DNA from: Pseudomonas violetae
GTDB taxonomy: Bacteria; Pseudomonadota; Gammaproteobacteria; Pseudomonadales; Pseudomonadaceae
Reading direction: 5' to 3'
NCBI RefSeq assembly: GCF_023072615.1
Contig: NZ_JAKNRW010000017.1
Location: forward strand, 44,452 to 108,451
Length of the DNA stretch: 64,000 nt
The notes under the pieces were generated by a model. That model ran no database searches. It saw only the letters and a program-made list of their open reading frames with translations, and was not told the origin of the DNA. Shown here one piece after another: positions 1 to 10,015 of this stretch. Positions within the stretch are counted from its first letter, which is position 1; each line of letters starts with the position of its first letter. A program made the translations under genes and the position numbers.

Positions 1-942
1 GATCATCCCCAGCAGGCCGTTGAGCGGGGTGCGGATTTCGTGGCTCATGTTGGCGAGAAACACCGAGCGCGCTTCCGCCATGTCCAGGGCGGTGCTGCGG
101 GCGATTTCCAGCTCCTGGTTGGACTGGCTGAGCCGGCTGTTGATCGCCTTGAGCTCCGCGGTCCGGGCGGAGACGATATTCTCCAATTGCGCCAGATAGT
201 CGGTCAGGCGGTTTTCGGCATTGCGCCGTTGCTGGATTTCCGTGGCGATGTTCTCGAATTGCTGGTTGGCAACCTTGACCAGCACGCCGATTTCATCGTT
301 CTGATGCCCCGCCGGGTATTCCAGCCAGGTCGGTTCGACGCTGCGTGGATCGCGGCCGCTCAGTTCGCGGATAACGCGTACCAGGGGTTTAGTCAGCATC
401 ACGTAGAACAGCGCGAGCAGGATGCCGCTCAGCAACAGGCTACGGGCGAAGCCATTGAACAACGTCACTTCAGCTCGGCGCAGAAATCGGCTGCCGAACG
501 CGTAGGTATCGACGTCCAGGCGTAGGGTGCCGAGAGACTCAGCTGGCAAGTGGTCCAGGTACAGGCGGTCTTCAAACTGACGGTGGGCGCCAAACAGGAA
601 GTCGCTGATCATCCGGTAACTGCTTTGCTGCTCAGGTCGCTTGACGTTCGCCAGTACCGTGCTGTTGTTGTCGATCAATTGCGCGCCGATAATGGCCGGC
701 GAACGCAACAGCCCCAGGGTCAACTCCTGGGCGAGTTCTGCGTCGATGTTATAGGCGATGCGCGAAGCCGGGTTGTGGCTGATTTCCAGCAAAGACTGGA
801 TTTCCCGGTTGATGGAGGCATCTTCGCTGGCATAATCGATGCCTATTTGCAGCAGGCTGAGCAGCGTGCCGAGAATAAAACCTACGAGCACGGTCAACCT
901 GGCTTGTTTGTAAGACAGCCGGTTGGTGAATTTGATATCCAT
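1..942 (-). CDS. Hybrid sensor histidine kinase, 3' part outside window
   Basis: Membrane-bound sensor kinase that would autophosphorylate on His and pass phosphate to receiver modules. Reading the minus strand from ATG at 940-942 gives MDIKFTNRLSYKQARL, a first membrane helix (about residues 16-35), a periplasmic region of roughly 110 residues, a second helix (LLLSGILLALFYVMLTKPL), a HAMP-like stretch, a coiled coil, then the H-box MSHEIRTPLNGLLGMI at the window edge. The catalytic and receiver domains lie beyond base 1 and cannot be judged. The periplasmic layout recalls SagS-type Pseudomonas hybrid kinases, but this is only an impression. It is divergent from the DUF815 ATPase gene. Confidence 0.85.
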   Translation of the reverse strand, partial: MDIKFTNRLSYKQARLTVLVGFILGTLLSLLQIGIDYASEDASINREIQSLLEISHNPASRIAYNIDAELAQELTLGLLRSPAIIGAQLIDNNSTVLANVKRPEQQSSYRMISDFLFGAHRQFEDRLYLDHLPAESLGTLRLDVDTYAFGSRFLRRAEVTLFNGFARSLLLSGILLALFYVMLTKPLVRVIRELSGRDPRSVEPTWLEYPAGHQNDEIGVLVKVANQQFENIATEIQQRRNAENRLTDYLAQLENIVSARTAELKAINSRLSQSNQELEIARSTALDMAEARSVFLANMSHEIRTPLNGLLGMI

Positions 943-1108
943 AGGGTATTGAACCACTTCCGTTTCCCTTCGCTGCTCAAGCATAGCCGATGATGCATGG
1001 ATACCGCTGTTGTCGCGAGCCCTGAAACATGGGTTTAACCAGGCACCCGGTCGCCGTGGATTGTCGCTGCAGCGCAATCATTAGTGTGAACGTGCCCGAG
1101 GAGAAGAC

Positions 1109-1999
1109 GTGGATTCCCGATTGAATGCTTTTCTAGAGCGCGCCGATGCCGTTCTGGCCCGTATCGAACCGCTGCTGCCCGCGCCTCGGCAGGCCATCGA
1201 CTGGACCACATGCCTGGCTGCGCGCTGGCAGCGCGAGGGGCGAAGCGGATTTTTGCTGCCCTTGGAGGTCAGCCTCGACACGCGCCTGACCGACCTGATC
1301 GGCGTCGACCGGCAGTTGGAACAGTTGGGCCGCAACACCCGACAATTCCTGGATGGCATGCCCGCCAATCACGTGCTGCTGTGGGGTTCCCGGGGGACAG
1401 GTAAGTCCTCGCTGGTCCGGGCGCTGCTGGCCGAGCATGCCCAGGCAGGCTTACGGCTGATCGAGATCGAGCGCGATCACCTGGCGGACTTGCCTCGCGT
1501 GGTAGAACAGATCGCCAGGTTGCCCCAGCGGTTTGTGCTGTTTTGCGACGACCTGTCGTTCGAGTCGGGCGAGGGCGATTACCGGGTGCTCAAGAGCGTA
1601 CTCGACGGCTCCCTCGAACAGGCCCCGGACAACGTATTGCTTTACGCCACTTCCAATCGCCGGCACCTGGTGCCGGAAAAGGAAAGTGATAACGAAAACT
1701 GGAAACGCGTCGACGGCGAACTGCACCCCAGCGAAGCCGTGGAAGACAAGATCGCGTTGTCGGACCGCTTCGGCTTGTGGTTGTCGTTTTATCCGTTCAC
1801 TCAGGAACACTTCCTGAACGTGGTCGAACACTGGGTCGGGCAACTGGCTGACAAGGCAGGCCTCAAATGGCAGCGTGACGAAGAGTTGGATATCCTCGCC
1901 GTGCGCTGGGCCACCGGGCGCGGCAATCGCAATGGCCGTTGCGCCTATCAATTTGCCCGTTATTGGGTCGGGTTAAAGCTGTTGGAGCATAAGGCATGA
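1109..1999 (+). CDS. DUF815-family AAA ATPase
   Basis: A 296-residue P-loop ATPase of the DUF815 family, cytoplasmic, physiological role unknown. The N-terminal third is variable. The Walker A motif GSRGTGKSSLV lies near residues 94-104, a Walker B-like segment VLFCDDLSFE near 147-156, and a C-terminal lid region contains WATGRGNRNGRCAYQFARYW, which I recall as typical of the family. It shares an ATGA overlap at 1996-1999 with the downstream GAF gene, so the two are very probably co-transcribed and translationally coupled. ATG at 1109 follows GAGGAGAAGAC, a good ribosome site. Family assignment is from motif reading only. Confidence 0.85.
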   Translation: MDSRLNAFLERADAVLARIEPLLPAPRQAIDWTTCLAARWQREGRSGFLLPLEVSLDTRLTDLIGVDRQLEQLGRNTRQFLDGMPANHVLLWGSRGTGKSSLVRALLAEHAQAGLRLIEIERDHLADLPRVVEQIARLPQRFVLFCDDLSFESGEGDYRVLKSVLDGSLEQAPDNVLLYATSNRRHLVPEKESDNENWKRVDGELHPSEAVEDKIALSDRFGLWLSFYPFTQEHFLNVVEHWVGQLADKAGLKWQRDEELDILAVRWATGRGNRNGRCAYQFARYWVGLKLLEHKA

Positions 2000-2478
2000 T
2001 CGATTTACAACAGAGCGGCCAAGGCCTCGAAGGCTACGGCATGTTGCAGGCGCAGTTGGAGTCACTGCTGGCGCACGAGCGGGATTTCATTGCCAACGCA
2101 GCGCAGTTTTCCGCGTTCCTGTTCAACCAGCTCGATGATTTGAACTGGGCCGGCTTCTATCTCAACCGTAACGAAGAGTTGGTGTTGGGACCGTTCCAGG
2201 GGCAGATCGCCTGCGTACGGATCCCTTTCGGGCGGGGTGTCTGCGGGGCTGCTGCGGCGACCTTGCAGACGCAGCGGGTCGAGGATGTTCATGCGTTTGC
2301 CGGGCACATTGCCTGCGACAGTGCCTCCAATAGCGAGTTGGTGGTGCCCTTGGTCAAGGAAGGCCGGCTGATCGGCGTGCTCGATCTCGACAGTCCGAAG
2401 TTGGCGCGTTTTACCGCCCTGGACCAAGCGGGCATTGAGCAGTTGGCAGCGATCTTCCTGCATCTGACCGATTGCTGA
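1996..2478 (+). CDS. Free methionine-(R)-sulfoxide reductase, GAF domain
   Basis: Single GAF-domain protein of 160 residues, close to the fRMsr (E. coli YebR/MsrC) type that reduces free L-methionine-(R)-sulfoxide using a Cys relay. The three expected cysteines are present: Cys73 (GQIACVRIP), Cys83 (GRGVCGAAA) and Cys107 (HIACDSASNSELVVP). The aromatic-rich N-terminal segment WAGFYLNRNEEL is also typical. It would act in the cytosol in recycling oxidised methionine, with reducing power from thioredoxin. The start overlaps the ATPase stop by 4 nt. Its TGA is directly adjacent to the stop of the convergent HD-GYP gene, with no spacer. Confidence 0.88.
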   Translation: MIDLQQSGQGLEGYGMLQAQLESLLAHERDFIANAAQFSAFLFNQLDDLNWAGFYLNRNEELVLGPFQGQIACVRIPFGRGVCGAAAATLQTQRVEDVHAFAGHIACDSASNSELVVPLVKEGRLIGVLDLDSPKLARFTALDQAGIEQLAAIFLHLTDC

Positions 2479-5427
2479 TCACCCCTGCAAGCCTGCCTTG
2501 ACCAGCAGGCTTGCAGTGTCCACCGCATCAATCTGCTGTGGATCGAGGAACTGCTCGGCGTATTGTCGGTAGATTCCAGCGTCGATGAACAGCTCGAACA
2601 ACTCGGGATCGATGTGCGCGTCCCGGCACATCGTCGCCATGATGCCCAAAGCCTCGCTCAAAGACTTGGCCTTCTTGTAGGGGCGGTCGGCGGCGGTCAG
2701 CGCTTCAAAGATGTCGGCAATCGCCATCATCCGCGCCGGCAGGCTCATGTCTTCTCGCTTCAACTGCTTGGGGTAGCCGGTGCCGTCCATTTTTTCGTGA
2801 TGGCCGCCAGCGATCTCCGCAACGTTGTTGAGGTGACCGGGAAAGGGCAGGTGGCTGAGCATCAGGATCGTCTGCACCATGTGGTGATTGATGATGTAGC
2901 GCTCCTCACGTGTCAGCGTGCCACGGGCAATGCTCAGGTTGTACAGCTCGCCCCGATTGTACTTGTAGCGAGGAACATCGAGCTTGAAGCCCCAGGGATT
3001 TTCCGCAGGAATCAGTTCACTCTCCGCTCGCTCGAACAGATGCTCGGGTTTATCCGCCAGCAATGGTTCACTGACCGGCAGGGTCGGCGCCGGGGTGCGC
3101 ACCTGACGGCGGTTCTCTTCCCAGGAAACCCCCAGGCGATCGTCCAGGGTACGAGTCCAGGTGCGTTGCGCCAGGCTGCGCAGGCGATGCAGATCATCTT
3201 CAGCCATGGCCTCGCTGCCCAGGTTGCAGTGGGCGACGAACGCGAAATCATCATCCAGCGCTGCCAGGCTGGCATCGCGCAGGTCAGCCATTTGTTGCTC
3301 GTCTGAGCCCAGAGCCACGGCTTGCCAGTAGTCGATCCAGGCGTCGCGCTTGAGCACTTCGAAACGGGTGCGGATTTCGTGGATACGGTCGTTCAGGGTT
3401 TCCAGTTTCGTGGCTTTATCGACCACGTATTCGGGGGTCGTGACCTTGCCGCAATCATGCAGCCAGGCAGCGATGTGCAGGGCTTCCCATTCGTCTTCGG
3501 TCGGCTGGTAGCCCCGAAACGCCGGCACCTGGCTGGCGGCAGCGGCTTGCGCAAGCATCAGGGTCAATGCCGGAACCCGCTGGCAGTGACCGCCGGTATA
3601 GGGGCTTTTCGCATCGATCGCACCGGCCAGCAGTTGAATGAACGAATCCAGCAACTGTTTCTGTTTGGTTTGCAGGCGCTGGCTTTCGATGCTCACCGCC
3701 GCCGCTCCAGAAACCGCCTGGAGAAAGGCGATGCGATCCGGGCGCAGTTTTTCCAGGTCGCTCAGGTGGCCACTGTCGGTCAGCAACAGCACCAGCAGGC
3801 CCACCGTCTCGTTATGCCGGTTGTGCAGGCGAATGCCGATCAGGTGAACCCGCGGACACTCCATCGCCAGCAGCACTTTGCGCAAATCCTCGGCCTCGTC
3901 GAACCCCAGGTTGGTCACGTTGGTGTCGACGTCGGCCAGTTGCCGCAGCCATTCGGGACTCTCCGGGGACTGCAACTCGTGCCCCTGAATGTCGAACGCG
4001 GGCACATCCCGAGACGCGCCGTCGATCACCAGGCCCAGGGGAACGTAGCGCTCGGCGTCATTTTCCCGAAGGTAGATCAGGCCGGCCTGGGCTTGACCGA
4101 TCTTCACCGTTTCAAATAAGACCCGCTCCAGCAGCGGCCCAAAACGGGTCTCGGCGCTGAGGCTGTCAGTGATCTGAAAAAAACTCGCCAGGGTTTCTTT
4201 CATGCGCGCCATAGACACCCCCAGTTGGTCGACCTCGAGTACCGGTGAACGCTTGGTGGCGGGAAAGTTAAAGTCGAAACTGCGGATGGCGTCAGCTTCA
4301 TGCACAAGCGCGCGCAGGGGTTTGACCAGGATTCGGGAGGTCAGCCACCCCAGAGGCAGGCACAACAGCAGCGTGGCCAATGTCACCAATGCACCTTGCC
4401 AACGCAGGCGATACGCATCGACGAGCAGTTCGTCCTCGGGCACCAGCAAGGCAAGGTGCAATCCCTGGGGCCCGCCTTCCTGCATACTGCTTTGGGCAAC
4501 GATCCATCGACGCCCACCTGCCTCCAGCCGATTGCCCGTCGCTTGATTGTTCAGCAGGGCGCCGAGGGCAGGGCTCAAATCGGCCGCCTTGATCAGACGT
4601 GCGGTCTGGTCGTCAACGATGAGCCTGCTGCTGTCGGGATAGGCGATGGCATTGCCCTGGGCGTCGAACAGTACGATTTGGGTCGCTGGGGTCACGACGT
4701 GTTTGGCCAGGGTGGCGGAGAGTTCGGCCAATGTGAGGTCGGCGCCTATGACCGCGTGCTCGCCACTGCGCCGGGCCAGGGTGGTACCCACGTTGTGGGT
4801 GGAGAAGAAAACGTAAGGCTGCGTGGTTATCTGTTCCTGCCCGGTGCGCGCGCTGGAAAACCAGGCTCGAGCCCGCGGGTCGTAGACCTCGTCGGGATGG
4901 TCCAGGCGGCCGATGAGCATCAGGTCTCGGTCAAAAAACAGTGACTGGGACCTCACTTGGGTATCGCTACCGTCGCGTTCAATGCTCCAGACCTGAAATG
5001 CGGCGGCGTCCGGCGCCTTGGTGCGCGCTTTCAAGTCGGCTGTGCGCAAGGGCCGGACCATGAAAAAATCACCGTTGCCATAGCCCAGATACAGCGAAGC
5101 CAGGTCTGGATTGTCGGTAAGCGATTGGCTGAAAGGCTTGAGCAATGCCAGTCGCTGCTCAAGGTCTGGCGCCTGGGTGGCCGGGTTATCCGCCAGCAGG
5201 CTCAACATATGACGAATGGGTTGGTAGGTTGTGTGCAGGTCCAGCCGGACGTCCTGCTCGATCCTGTCGAAGAGCTTTTCGCTGCTCGACAATATGATCT
5301 GGGTGGTCTGGCGATAGTTGAAGATTCCCAGTACTACGCCTGTCAGCAACAACAGCAAGGTGAACATCACGCTGATATGGATATGCAACGGAAATCGCCG
5401 TGGGTCCGGGCGCAGTAGGTTGGACAT
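2479..5427 (-). CDS. Cache-HAMP-GAF-HD-GYP cyclic-di-GMP phosphodiesterase
   Basis: Predicted membrane sensor that hydrolyses c-di-GMP (982 residues). Order: TM helix about 16-38, extracytoplasmic double Cache region to about 330, TM about 345-365, HAMP, GAF about 420-590, HD-GYP domain to the C terminus. The HD motif is LHDCGKV and the second signature is GGHHEKMDGTGYP with downstream ADIFEALTAADRPYK, so the metal and GYP residues look intact. About 170 residues separate HD from the HHxxxDGxGYP part, unusually long. ATG at 5427 is preferred because GGAGAG sits just upstream; an in-frame ATG at 5442 is possible. It lies 50 bp downstream of the unorthodox kinase on the same strand, probably one operon. 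Confidence 0.9.
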   Translation of the reverse strand: MSNLLRPDPRRFPLHIHISVMFTLLLLLTGVVLGIFNYRQTTQIILSSSEKLFDRIEQDVRLDLHTTYQPIRHMLSLLADNPATQAPDLEQRLALLKPFSQSLTDNPDLASLYLGYGNGDFFMVRPLRTADLKARTKAPDAAAFQVWSIERDGSDTQVRSQSLFFDRDLMLIGRLDHPDEVYDPRARAWFSSARTGQEQITTQPYVFFSTHNVGTTLARRSGEHAVIGADLTLAELSATLAKHVVTPATQIVLFDAQGNAIAYPDSSRLIVDDQTARLIKAADLSPALGALLNNQATGNRLEAGGRRWIVAQSSMQEGGPQGLHLALLVPEDELLVDAYRLRWQGALVTLATLLLCLPLGWLTSRILVKPLRALVHEADAIRSFDFNFPATKRSPVLEVDQLGVSMARMKETLASFFQITDSLSAETRFGPLLERVLFETVKIGQAQAGLIYLRENDAERYVPLGLVIDGASRDVPAFDIQGHELQSPESPEWLRQLADVDTNVTNLGFDEAEDLRKVLLAMECPRVHLIGIRLHNRHNETVGLLVLLLTDSGHLSDLEKLRPDRIAFLQAVSGAAAVSIESQRLQTKQKQLLDSFIQLLAGAIDAKSPYTGGHCQRVPALTLMLAQAAAASQVPAFRGYQPTEDEWEALHIAAWLHDCGKVTTPEYVVDKATKLETLNDRIHEIRTRFEVLKRDAWIDYWQAVALGSDEQQMADLRDASLAALDDDFAFVAHCNLGSEAMAEDDLHRLRSLAQRTWTRTLDDRLGVSWEENRRQVRTPAPTLPVSEPLLADKPEHLFERAESELIPAENPWGFKLDVPRYKYNRGELYNLSIARGTLTREERYIINHHMVQTILMLSHLPFPGHLNNVAEIAGGHHEKMDGTGYPKQLKREDMSLPARMMAIADIFEALTAADRPYKKAKSLSEALGIMATMCRDAHIDPELFELFIDAGIYRQYAEQFLDPQQIDAVDTASLLVKAGLQG

Positions 5428-5476
5428 TGCAGTGCTCTCCATGGGGTTTAACTCACTGCTCAGCGCCCAAGCATAG

Positions 5477-8400
5477 TTAAGGCTCCACCATCGTGCTGCG
5501 CTCGTGCTCGTATATTTGCTGCTCAAGAGCCAGTTCAAGTTGCAGCATGGCGCGCTCCATTGCCAGGATGCAGTCGGATACTGCGTCCGGATCGAATGCA
5601 CCCTGGCAGGCAGTTTCAAGTGATTCGCAACTGTCGATGAGGCGCGAGGCCTGGATAATCCGCGCTGCACCCTTGATTTTGTGGGCAATGTCCAAAAAAG
5701 CCTGTGGGTTAGCGGTGCTGGGCACTGCCAGTAACTCCCGGCGGTCCAGACGATTGCTTTTAAGCAGCTCTTTGAGCAATCGCAGGTCGAGCGCCGGATT
5801 TCCACCTGTCAGTTGCTGCAGCCCCTCAAGACTGAATGCCGGACACTGCGCCTTGGGGCTGAGGTTTTCGATCCAGTGGCTCAAGGCTGTCAGGGTGAGC
5901 GGCTTGAACAGGCAGTCATCCATGCCGGCTTCTTTGCAGCGGGCGATTTCTTCCGGCTGGGCATTGGCAGTGAAACCCAGGATGACCATGGGCGGGCGCT
6001 GCTGGCGTTGCTCCTCGCAGCGAATGGTGCGAACCAGTTCATACCCGCTCATGACAGGCATGTTGCAGTCGGCAATCAGCAGATCGAACGCCTCGGTCTT
6101 CCACAGGCTGAGCGCCGCTGCGCCATCCTCTGCAACCTGGGACGCATGCCCGAGAAATTCCAGCTGCTGGCACATGAGCAGGCGATTGGCCGGGTGGTCA
6201 TCGACCACCAGGACTTTCAAGGCGGTCCTGGTGGTGTGGGGCGCCTGTTCAATGGTCAATGCAGCCTGTTGCTGTTTCTGTGGCAGTGCTGGCAGGTGCA
6301 GGGAAACCCGTACTTGAGTGCCAGCTCCAGGGCGACTGCTCAATTGCAGGCTGCCGCCCATCATCTTGCACAGGCTGCGACTGATCATAAGCCCCAGGCC
6401 TGCTCCGCCACGGCCTGCTTTGGCACAATTGTCTGCCTGGGCGAAAGGGGCGAAAAGCCGTTGCTGATCCTCCTCACTGATACCAATGCCGCTGTCCTCC
6501 ACCTTCAGATGCATCCGCACCTCGTCGGGCCCGGTGGCTCTCAAGTCAACGATGATCCTGACGTGGCCTTGAGACGTGAACTTGATGGCGTTACTGATCA
6601 GATTGGACAGCACCTGCTTGAACCGCATAGGGTCCAGCAGCACATCGATGTTTGGGGTGGCAGAGTGAAACTCCAGCAGAAGCTCGAGTTTTTTCTGCCG
6701 CGCGAGGCCCTCGAAGATGTTCACCACTGACGCTACCACTTTACGAAGGTTGACCCGTTCCGGGTTCAATTCCAGACGCCCGGATTCGATCCGCGCAATG
6801 TCGAGAATGTCACCAATCAGCTCCAGCAGGTCCTTGGCCGAGTTGTAGGCCACGTCGATGGCGGACCGATCCGGGTGATCCTGCTCGATCCGCTTGAGCG
6901 TCAATTCCAGCATGCCGATCACGGCGTTCATCGGGGTGCGGATTTCATGGCTCATGGTCGCCAGAAAGGTACTTTTGGCTCGGTTGGCCTCATCGGCGCG
7001 CTCTTTGGCAAGCCGCAGGTCTTCGAACAATTGGCGTCGATCACTGATGTCGATCCAACCGCCGATGATGCCCTGGACCTTGCCGCGCGAATCACGATAG
7101 GGCAGTACCCAGTGATAAATGGTTAGCCGGCGTCCACCGATGTGCAGTGCGCGGTCGACGACCAGCGGGATGCCTTCGGCAACTACGCGCAGATAGTCGG
7201 CCTGATATTGCCGGGCCTCGAATGCGTTGCTCATGTTGCCCTGCATCACGCTCTTGCCGATGACGTCTTCGCGTTTGGCGTTGAATGCTTCGAGATAGCT
7301 GTCGTTACAGCTTTGCAGCAACCCCTGGCGGTCGCGGACATAGATGGGATGAGGCGTGCCGTTGACCAGCGATCGCATGAATTCGTATTGATCACTCAGC
7401 GCCCGCTCGGCGGCCTGGCGCTGCTTGATCTGCCGACGCATGTACGCGTTCCAGGCGACTGAAATCAGCAGCAGGACGCCGGCACTGATGACGATCTGGT
7501 AAAAGATCCGGTGGTAATTTTGCCAAGAGTCATGCGCGGATGCCGAGTAGCCGCGCCAGCGACTGTTGATAACCCCCAGTTCGTCCGGGGCAATGCTCAG
7601 CAGTGCCTTGTCCAGAATCGAGTTCAGCTCCTTGGAGTCGCGCCCGGTAGCGAGGGAAAATGCAGCTTGCTGAGTGCCGATAGTGGTGCTGATCTGCAGA
7701 TCGTGTTCGAAAATCCGCGCGGATATGAAATAGTTGGCAATTACCAGTGAGTTGACTGCAGCGTCTGCTCGACCGTTGGACAACATTTCCACGGCGCTGA
7801 AGGTGTCGGGAGTCTCGATCAGTTTGATTTCCGGGAATTCTCGCCGCAGATAATCCACCATCGGATTACCCTGGGCGATGGTCAGGCGCCTTCCCCGCAT
7901 CTGTTCGAGATTGTTCGGGCTATCCGCGAGTTTTCGCGTAAGCAGGACAAACGAGTTCTGCAGGTAGGGGCGCGTGAAACTCAGTGTGGCTTCACGTTGG
8001 GTGCTGGGCAGCAGGGCCGTGATCATGTCAGCCTGCTTATCAGCGACGCGCTTGATCATCTCGCTATCGTTGCGGCTGCGCTGGATATCGAAACGCAAGC
8101 CGGTGCGCAGTCTGATCAACTCCAGCAGATCGGCAGTGACTCCGCGAAAGTTGCCATCGTGATCGAAAAACGTCAGCGGTGCATAAGCTTCGTTCACGAC
8201 TACGCGCACCACCGGGTGGGCTGCCATCCAGCGCTTTTCGCGATCGGTGAACTGCAGGTTTTGATCGCTCAGAAGTATGTCACTGCCGGCACTCCAGCGC
8301 TTGCCGATATTGTCTCGTTCACTGGTCGGCAGGGCGTCCAGCATCGAGTTGATGATGCTGAGCAGTTGCTGATTGTCTTTATGCACCGCAAAACTGAAAC

Positions 8401-9139
8401 CGTGCGCTTCGTGCTTGCCGAAGCTCGCCATGCGGATGTTGTTCAGATAACCCTTGTTGATCATGTAGTGGGTTGAAATCGTATCGCCGAGGAAAACATC
8501 CGCCTGATCGAATGCCACTGCATTGATCGCATTCTGGTAGGAGGGATAGGGCGTGATGATCGCGTTGGGACACAGCTTCTTTACTTCCTCCAGCGGCAAA
8601 TAGTGATAGACCATGCTCATTCGTAAACCCCTGAGGCCATCGGTCAGGGATCGGGTTTCTTCCTCCCGCGTGACCAGGACCGGTTGATCAACGGCGTAGG
8701 GTGCAGACAGTAGAATGTCCGAATGTTCAGCCTCAAAGCCGTTCGATGTACCCAGCAGGTCGACTTCGCCATTCTCCAGTGCCTCGATGGCATCTTCCCG
8801 GGAGGCGAACCGCCTGACCTTGATGGGCAAACCGGTGGTCGCGCCGAGAAGACCTGCATAGTCGGCGGTCATCCCTTCGTAATCCTGGCTACTGTCGATG
8901 GTCATGTCGAACGGCGGATAATCGGGGGCCGAGGTGCCCAGAATCAGCTCGGATCTGGTCCGCACCCAGAGTCGTTGTGATCGATCCAGTTGAGCCTCCA
9001 GTTGTCCGACCGTGGACCGACTGAGTAACGCATAGCTTTGACTTTCGATCTGCGCGGCGTGCACCGAATTGCTCGGGAAAATAGCCACGATCATCAGCAT
9101 CAGGTATTCCTTGGCGCGACTGGGCATTCTGTCTCTCAC
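5477..9139 (-). CDS. Unorthodox sensor kinase, two SBP domains, RocS/BvgS-like
   Basis: Four-step phosphorelay kinase of about 1220 residues. Order: signal peptide (ends near VHA-AQ), two tandem periplasmic solute-binding (SBP_bac_3) domains about 50-275 and 300-535, one TM helix about 545-567, PAS about 585-710, HisKA (FLATMSHEIRTPMNAVIGML), HATPase (GRGGAGLGLMISRSLC), receiver (LVVDDHPANR, LLIADCNMPVMSG) and C-terminal Hpt (IAHKIKGAARI). This is the BvgS/EvgS/RocS architecture. The GTG at 9139 overlaps the regulator stop by 4 nt; the ATG at 9127 with GAGAGAC upstream is an alternative start. Its partner is the LuxR-type regulator immediately upstream. The ligand is unknown; BvgS-class binding domains may simply transmit conformational signals. 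Confidence 0.92.
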   Translation of the reverse strand: MRDRMPSRAKEYLMLMIVAIFPSNSVHAAQIESQSYALLSRSTVGQLEAQLDRSQRLWVRTRSELILGTSAPDYPPFDMTIDSSQDYEGMTADYAGLLGATTGLPIKVRRFASREDAIEALENGEVDLLGTSNGFEAEHSDILLSAPYAVDQPVLVTREEETRSLTDGLRGLRMSMVYHYLPLEEVKKLCPNAIITPYPSYQNAINAVAFDQADVFLGDTISTHYMINKGYLNNIRMASFGKHEAHGFSFAVHKDNQQLLSIINSMLDALPTSERDNIGKRWSAGSDILLSDQNLQFTDREKRWMAAHPVVRVVVNEAYAPLTFFDHDGNFRGVTADLLELIRLRTGLRFDIQRSRNDSEMIKRVADKQADMITALLPSTQREATLSFTRPYLQNSFVLLTRKLADSPNNLEQMRGRRLTIAQGNPMVDYLRREFPEIKLIETPDTFSAVEMLSNGRADAAVNSLVIANYFISARIFEHDLQISTTIGTQQAAFSLATGRDSKELNSILDKALLSIAPDELGVINSRWRGYSASAHDSWQNYHRIFYQIVISAGVLLLISVAWNAYMRRQIKQRQAAERALSDQYEFMRSLVNGTPHPIYVRDRQGLLQSCNDSYLEAFNAKREDVIGKSVMQGNMSNAFEARQYQADYLRVVAEGIPLVVDRALHIGGRRLTIYHWVLPYRDSRGKVQGIIGGWIDISDRRQLFEDLRLAKERADEANRAKSTFLATMSHEIRTPMNAVIGMLELTLKRIEQDHPDRSAIDVAYNSAKDLLELIGDILDIARIESGRLELNPERVNLRKVVASVVNIFEGLARQKKLELLLEFHSATPNIDVLLDPMRFKQVLSNLISNAIKFTSQGHVRIIVDLRATGPDEVRMHLKVEDSGIGISEEDQQRLFAPFAQADNCAKAGRGGAGLGLMISRSLCKMMGGSLQLSSRPGAGTQVRVSLHLPALPQKQQQAALTIEQAPHTTRTALKVLVVDDHPANRLLMCQQLEFLGHASQVAEDGAAALSLWKTEAFDLLIADCNMPVMSGYELVRTIRCEEQRQQRPPMVILGFTANAQPEEIARCKEAGMDDCLFKPLTLTALSHWIENLSPKAQCPAFSLEGLQQLTGGNPALDLRLLKELLKSNRLDRRELLAVPSTANPQAFLDIAHKIKGAARIIQASRLIDSCESLETACQGAFDPDAVSDCILAMERAMLQLELALEQQIYEHERSTMVEP

Positions 9140-9762
9140 ACGAGTGCGTTGCGTTTTGCCATTTCAATCAGTTCTACCAGTGATCTGGCCTTCAGTTTTT
9201 GCATAAGTCTTTTTTTATAGGTGCTGACGGTCTTGTTGCTCAGGAACATGCCTTTGGCGATTTCCTTGTTACTGCGACCCTGGGCGAAAAGTTGCAGCAC
9301 CATCAGTTCTCGATCATTGACTGATTTGAATAGTTCGAGTTCGGCGTAGCGAATGTCATCCCCACGGATCGGATTTAACGCTGCACTGGGGAAATAGTTG
9401 TATCCTGATAATACGGCTCTTATGGCGCTGACCAGTTCACTCAAATCTTCCTGTTTGCACACATATCCCGAGGCGCCCGACTGCATGCAACGTATGCCAA
9501 ATAGTGTCGGGCATTGCGCCGTCAATACCAGTGTGCGGGTGCGGGTACTCATGGCATTAAGTCGGGTGAGAATCTCCAGTCCGTCAAGTTTGGGAATGCT
9601 GATGTCGAGAATCACCAGGTCGGGCATGCATTCGCGAATCATCTGCATCGCGTCTACTCCGTTATCCGTTTCACCGACGACTTTAAAGTTTTCGTGCTCC
9701 AGCAACATTCTTACGGCAAGACGGATAACTGGGTGGTCGTCGACGATAAAAACGGAGTTCAT
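9136..9762 (-). CDS. NarL/LuxR-type response regulator, RocA/EvgA-like
   Basis: DNA-binding response regulator of 208 residues. The N-terminal receiver has VDDHP and phospho-acceptor Asp in LVILDISIPKLDG, followed by a GerE-type HTH (NDRELMVLQLFAQGRSNKEIAKGMFLSNKTVSTYKKRLMQKL, about residues 140-185). It is cognate by position to the unorthodox kinase: stop and kinase start overlap as GTGA. In P. aeruginosa the RocA1 regulator of the Roc system controls fimbrial and efflux genes; targets here are not visible. The ATG at 9762 with GGGA upstream is chosen over a longer frame reaching 9798 because VFIVDDHP should lie near the N terminus. The gap upstream (9763-10015) is AT-rich and probably holds its promoter. 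Confidence 0.9.
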   Translation of the reverse strand: MNSVFIVDDHPVIRLAVRMLLEHENFKVVGETDNGVDAMQMIRECMPDLVILDISIPKLDGLEILTRLNAMSTRTRTLVLTAQCPTLFGIRCMQSGASGYVCKQEDLSELVSAIRAVLSGYNYFPSAALNPIRGDDIRYAELELFKSVNDRELMVLQLFAQGRSNKEIAKGMFLSNKTVSTYKKRLMQKLKARSLVELIEMAKRNALV

Positions 9763-10015
9763 AATCAAATCCCATGCGAACATAAATAAAGCGCGCACCT
9801 TAGCTCAGATGGTTCCGCTATCGCATGAACAGGCGTACCTCTATCCGTAATATCAGACTATTCCTACAACAGAACAAGAAATGTACTACGTCCAAATTAC
9901 TGTTTTTATCAGACTTGTTAAAGTTTCAAGCATTTTATGGAGTAGGTAAAAGTTGAGTAAGTGATGTTTTCAGGCGATTTTTTACTGGGTTTCAATTGGC
10001 AGTTTTCATTGTTGG

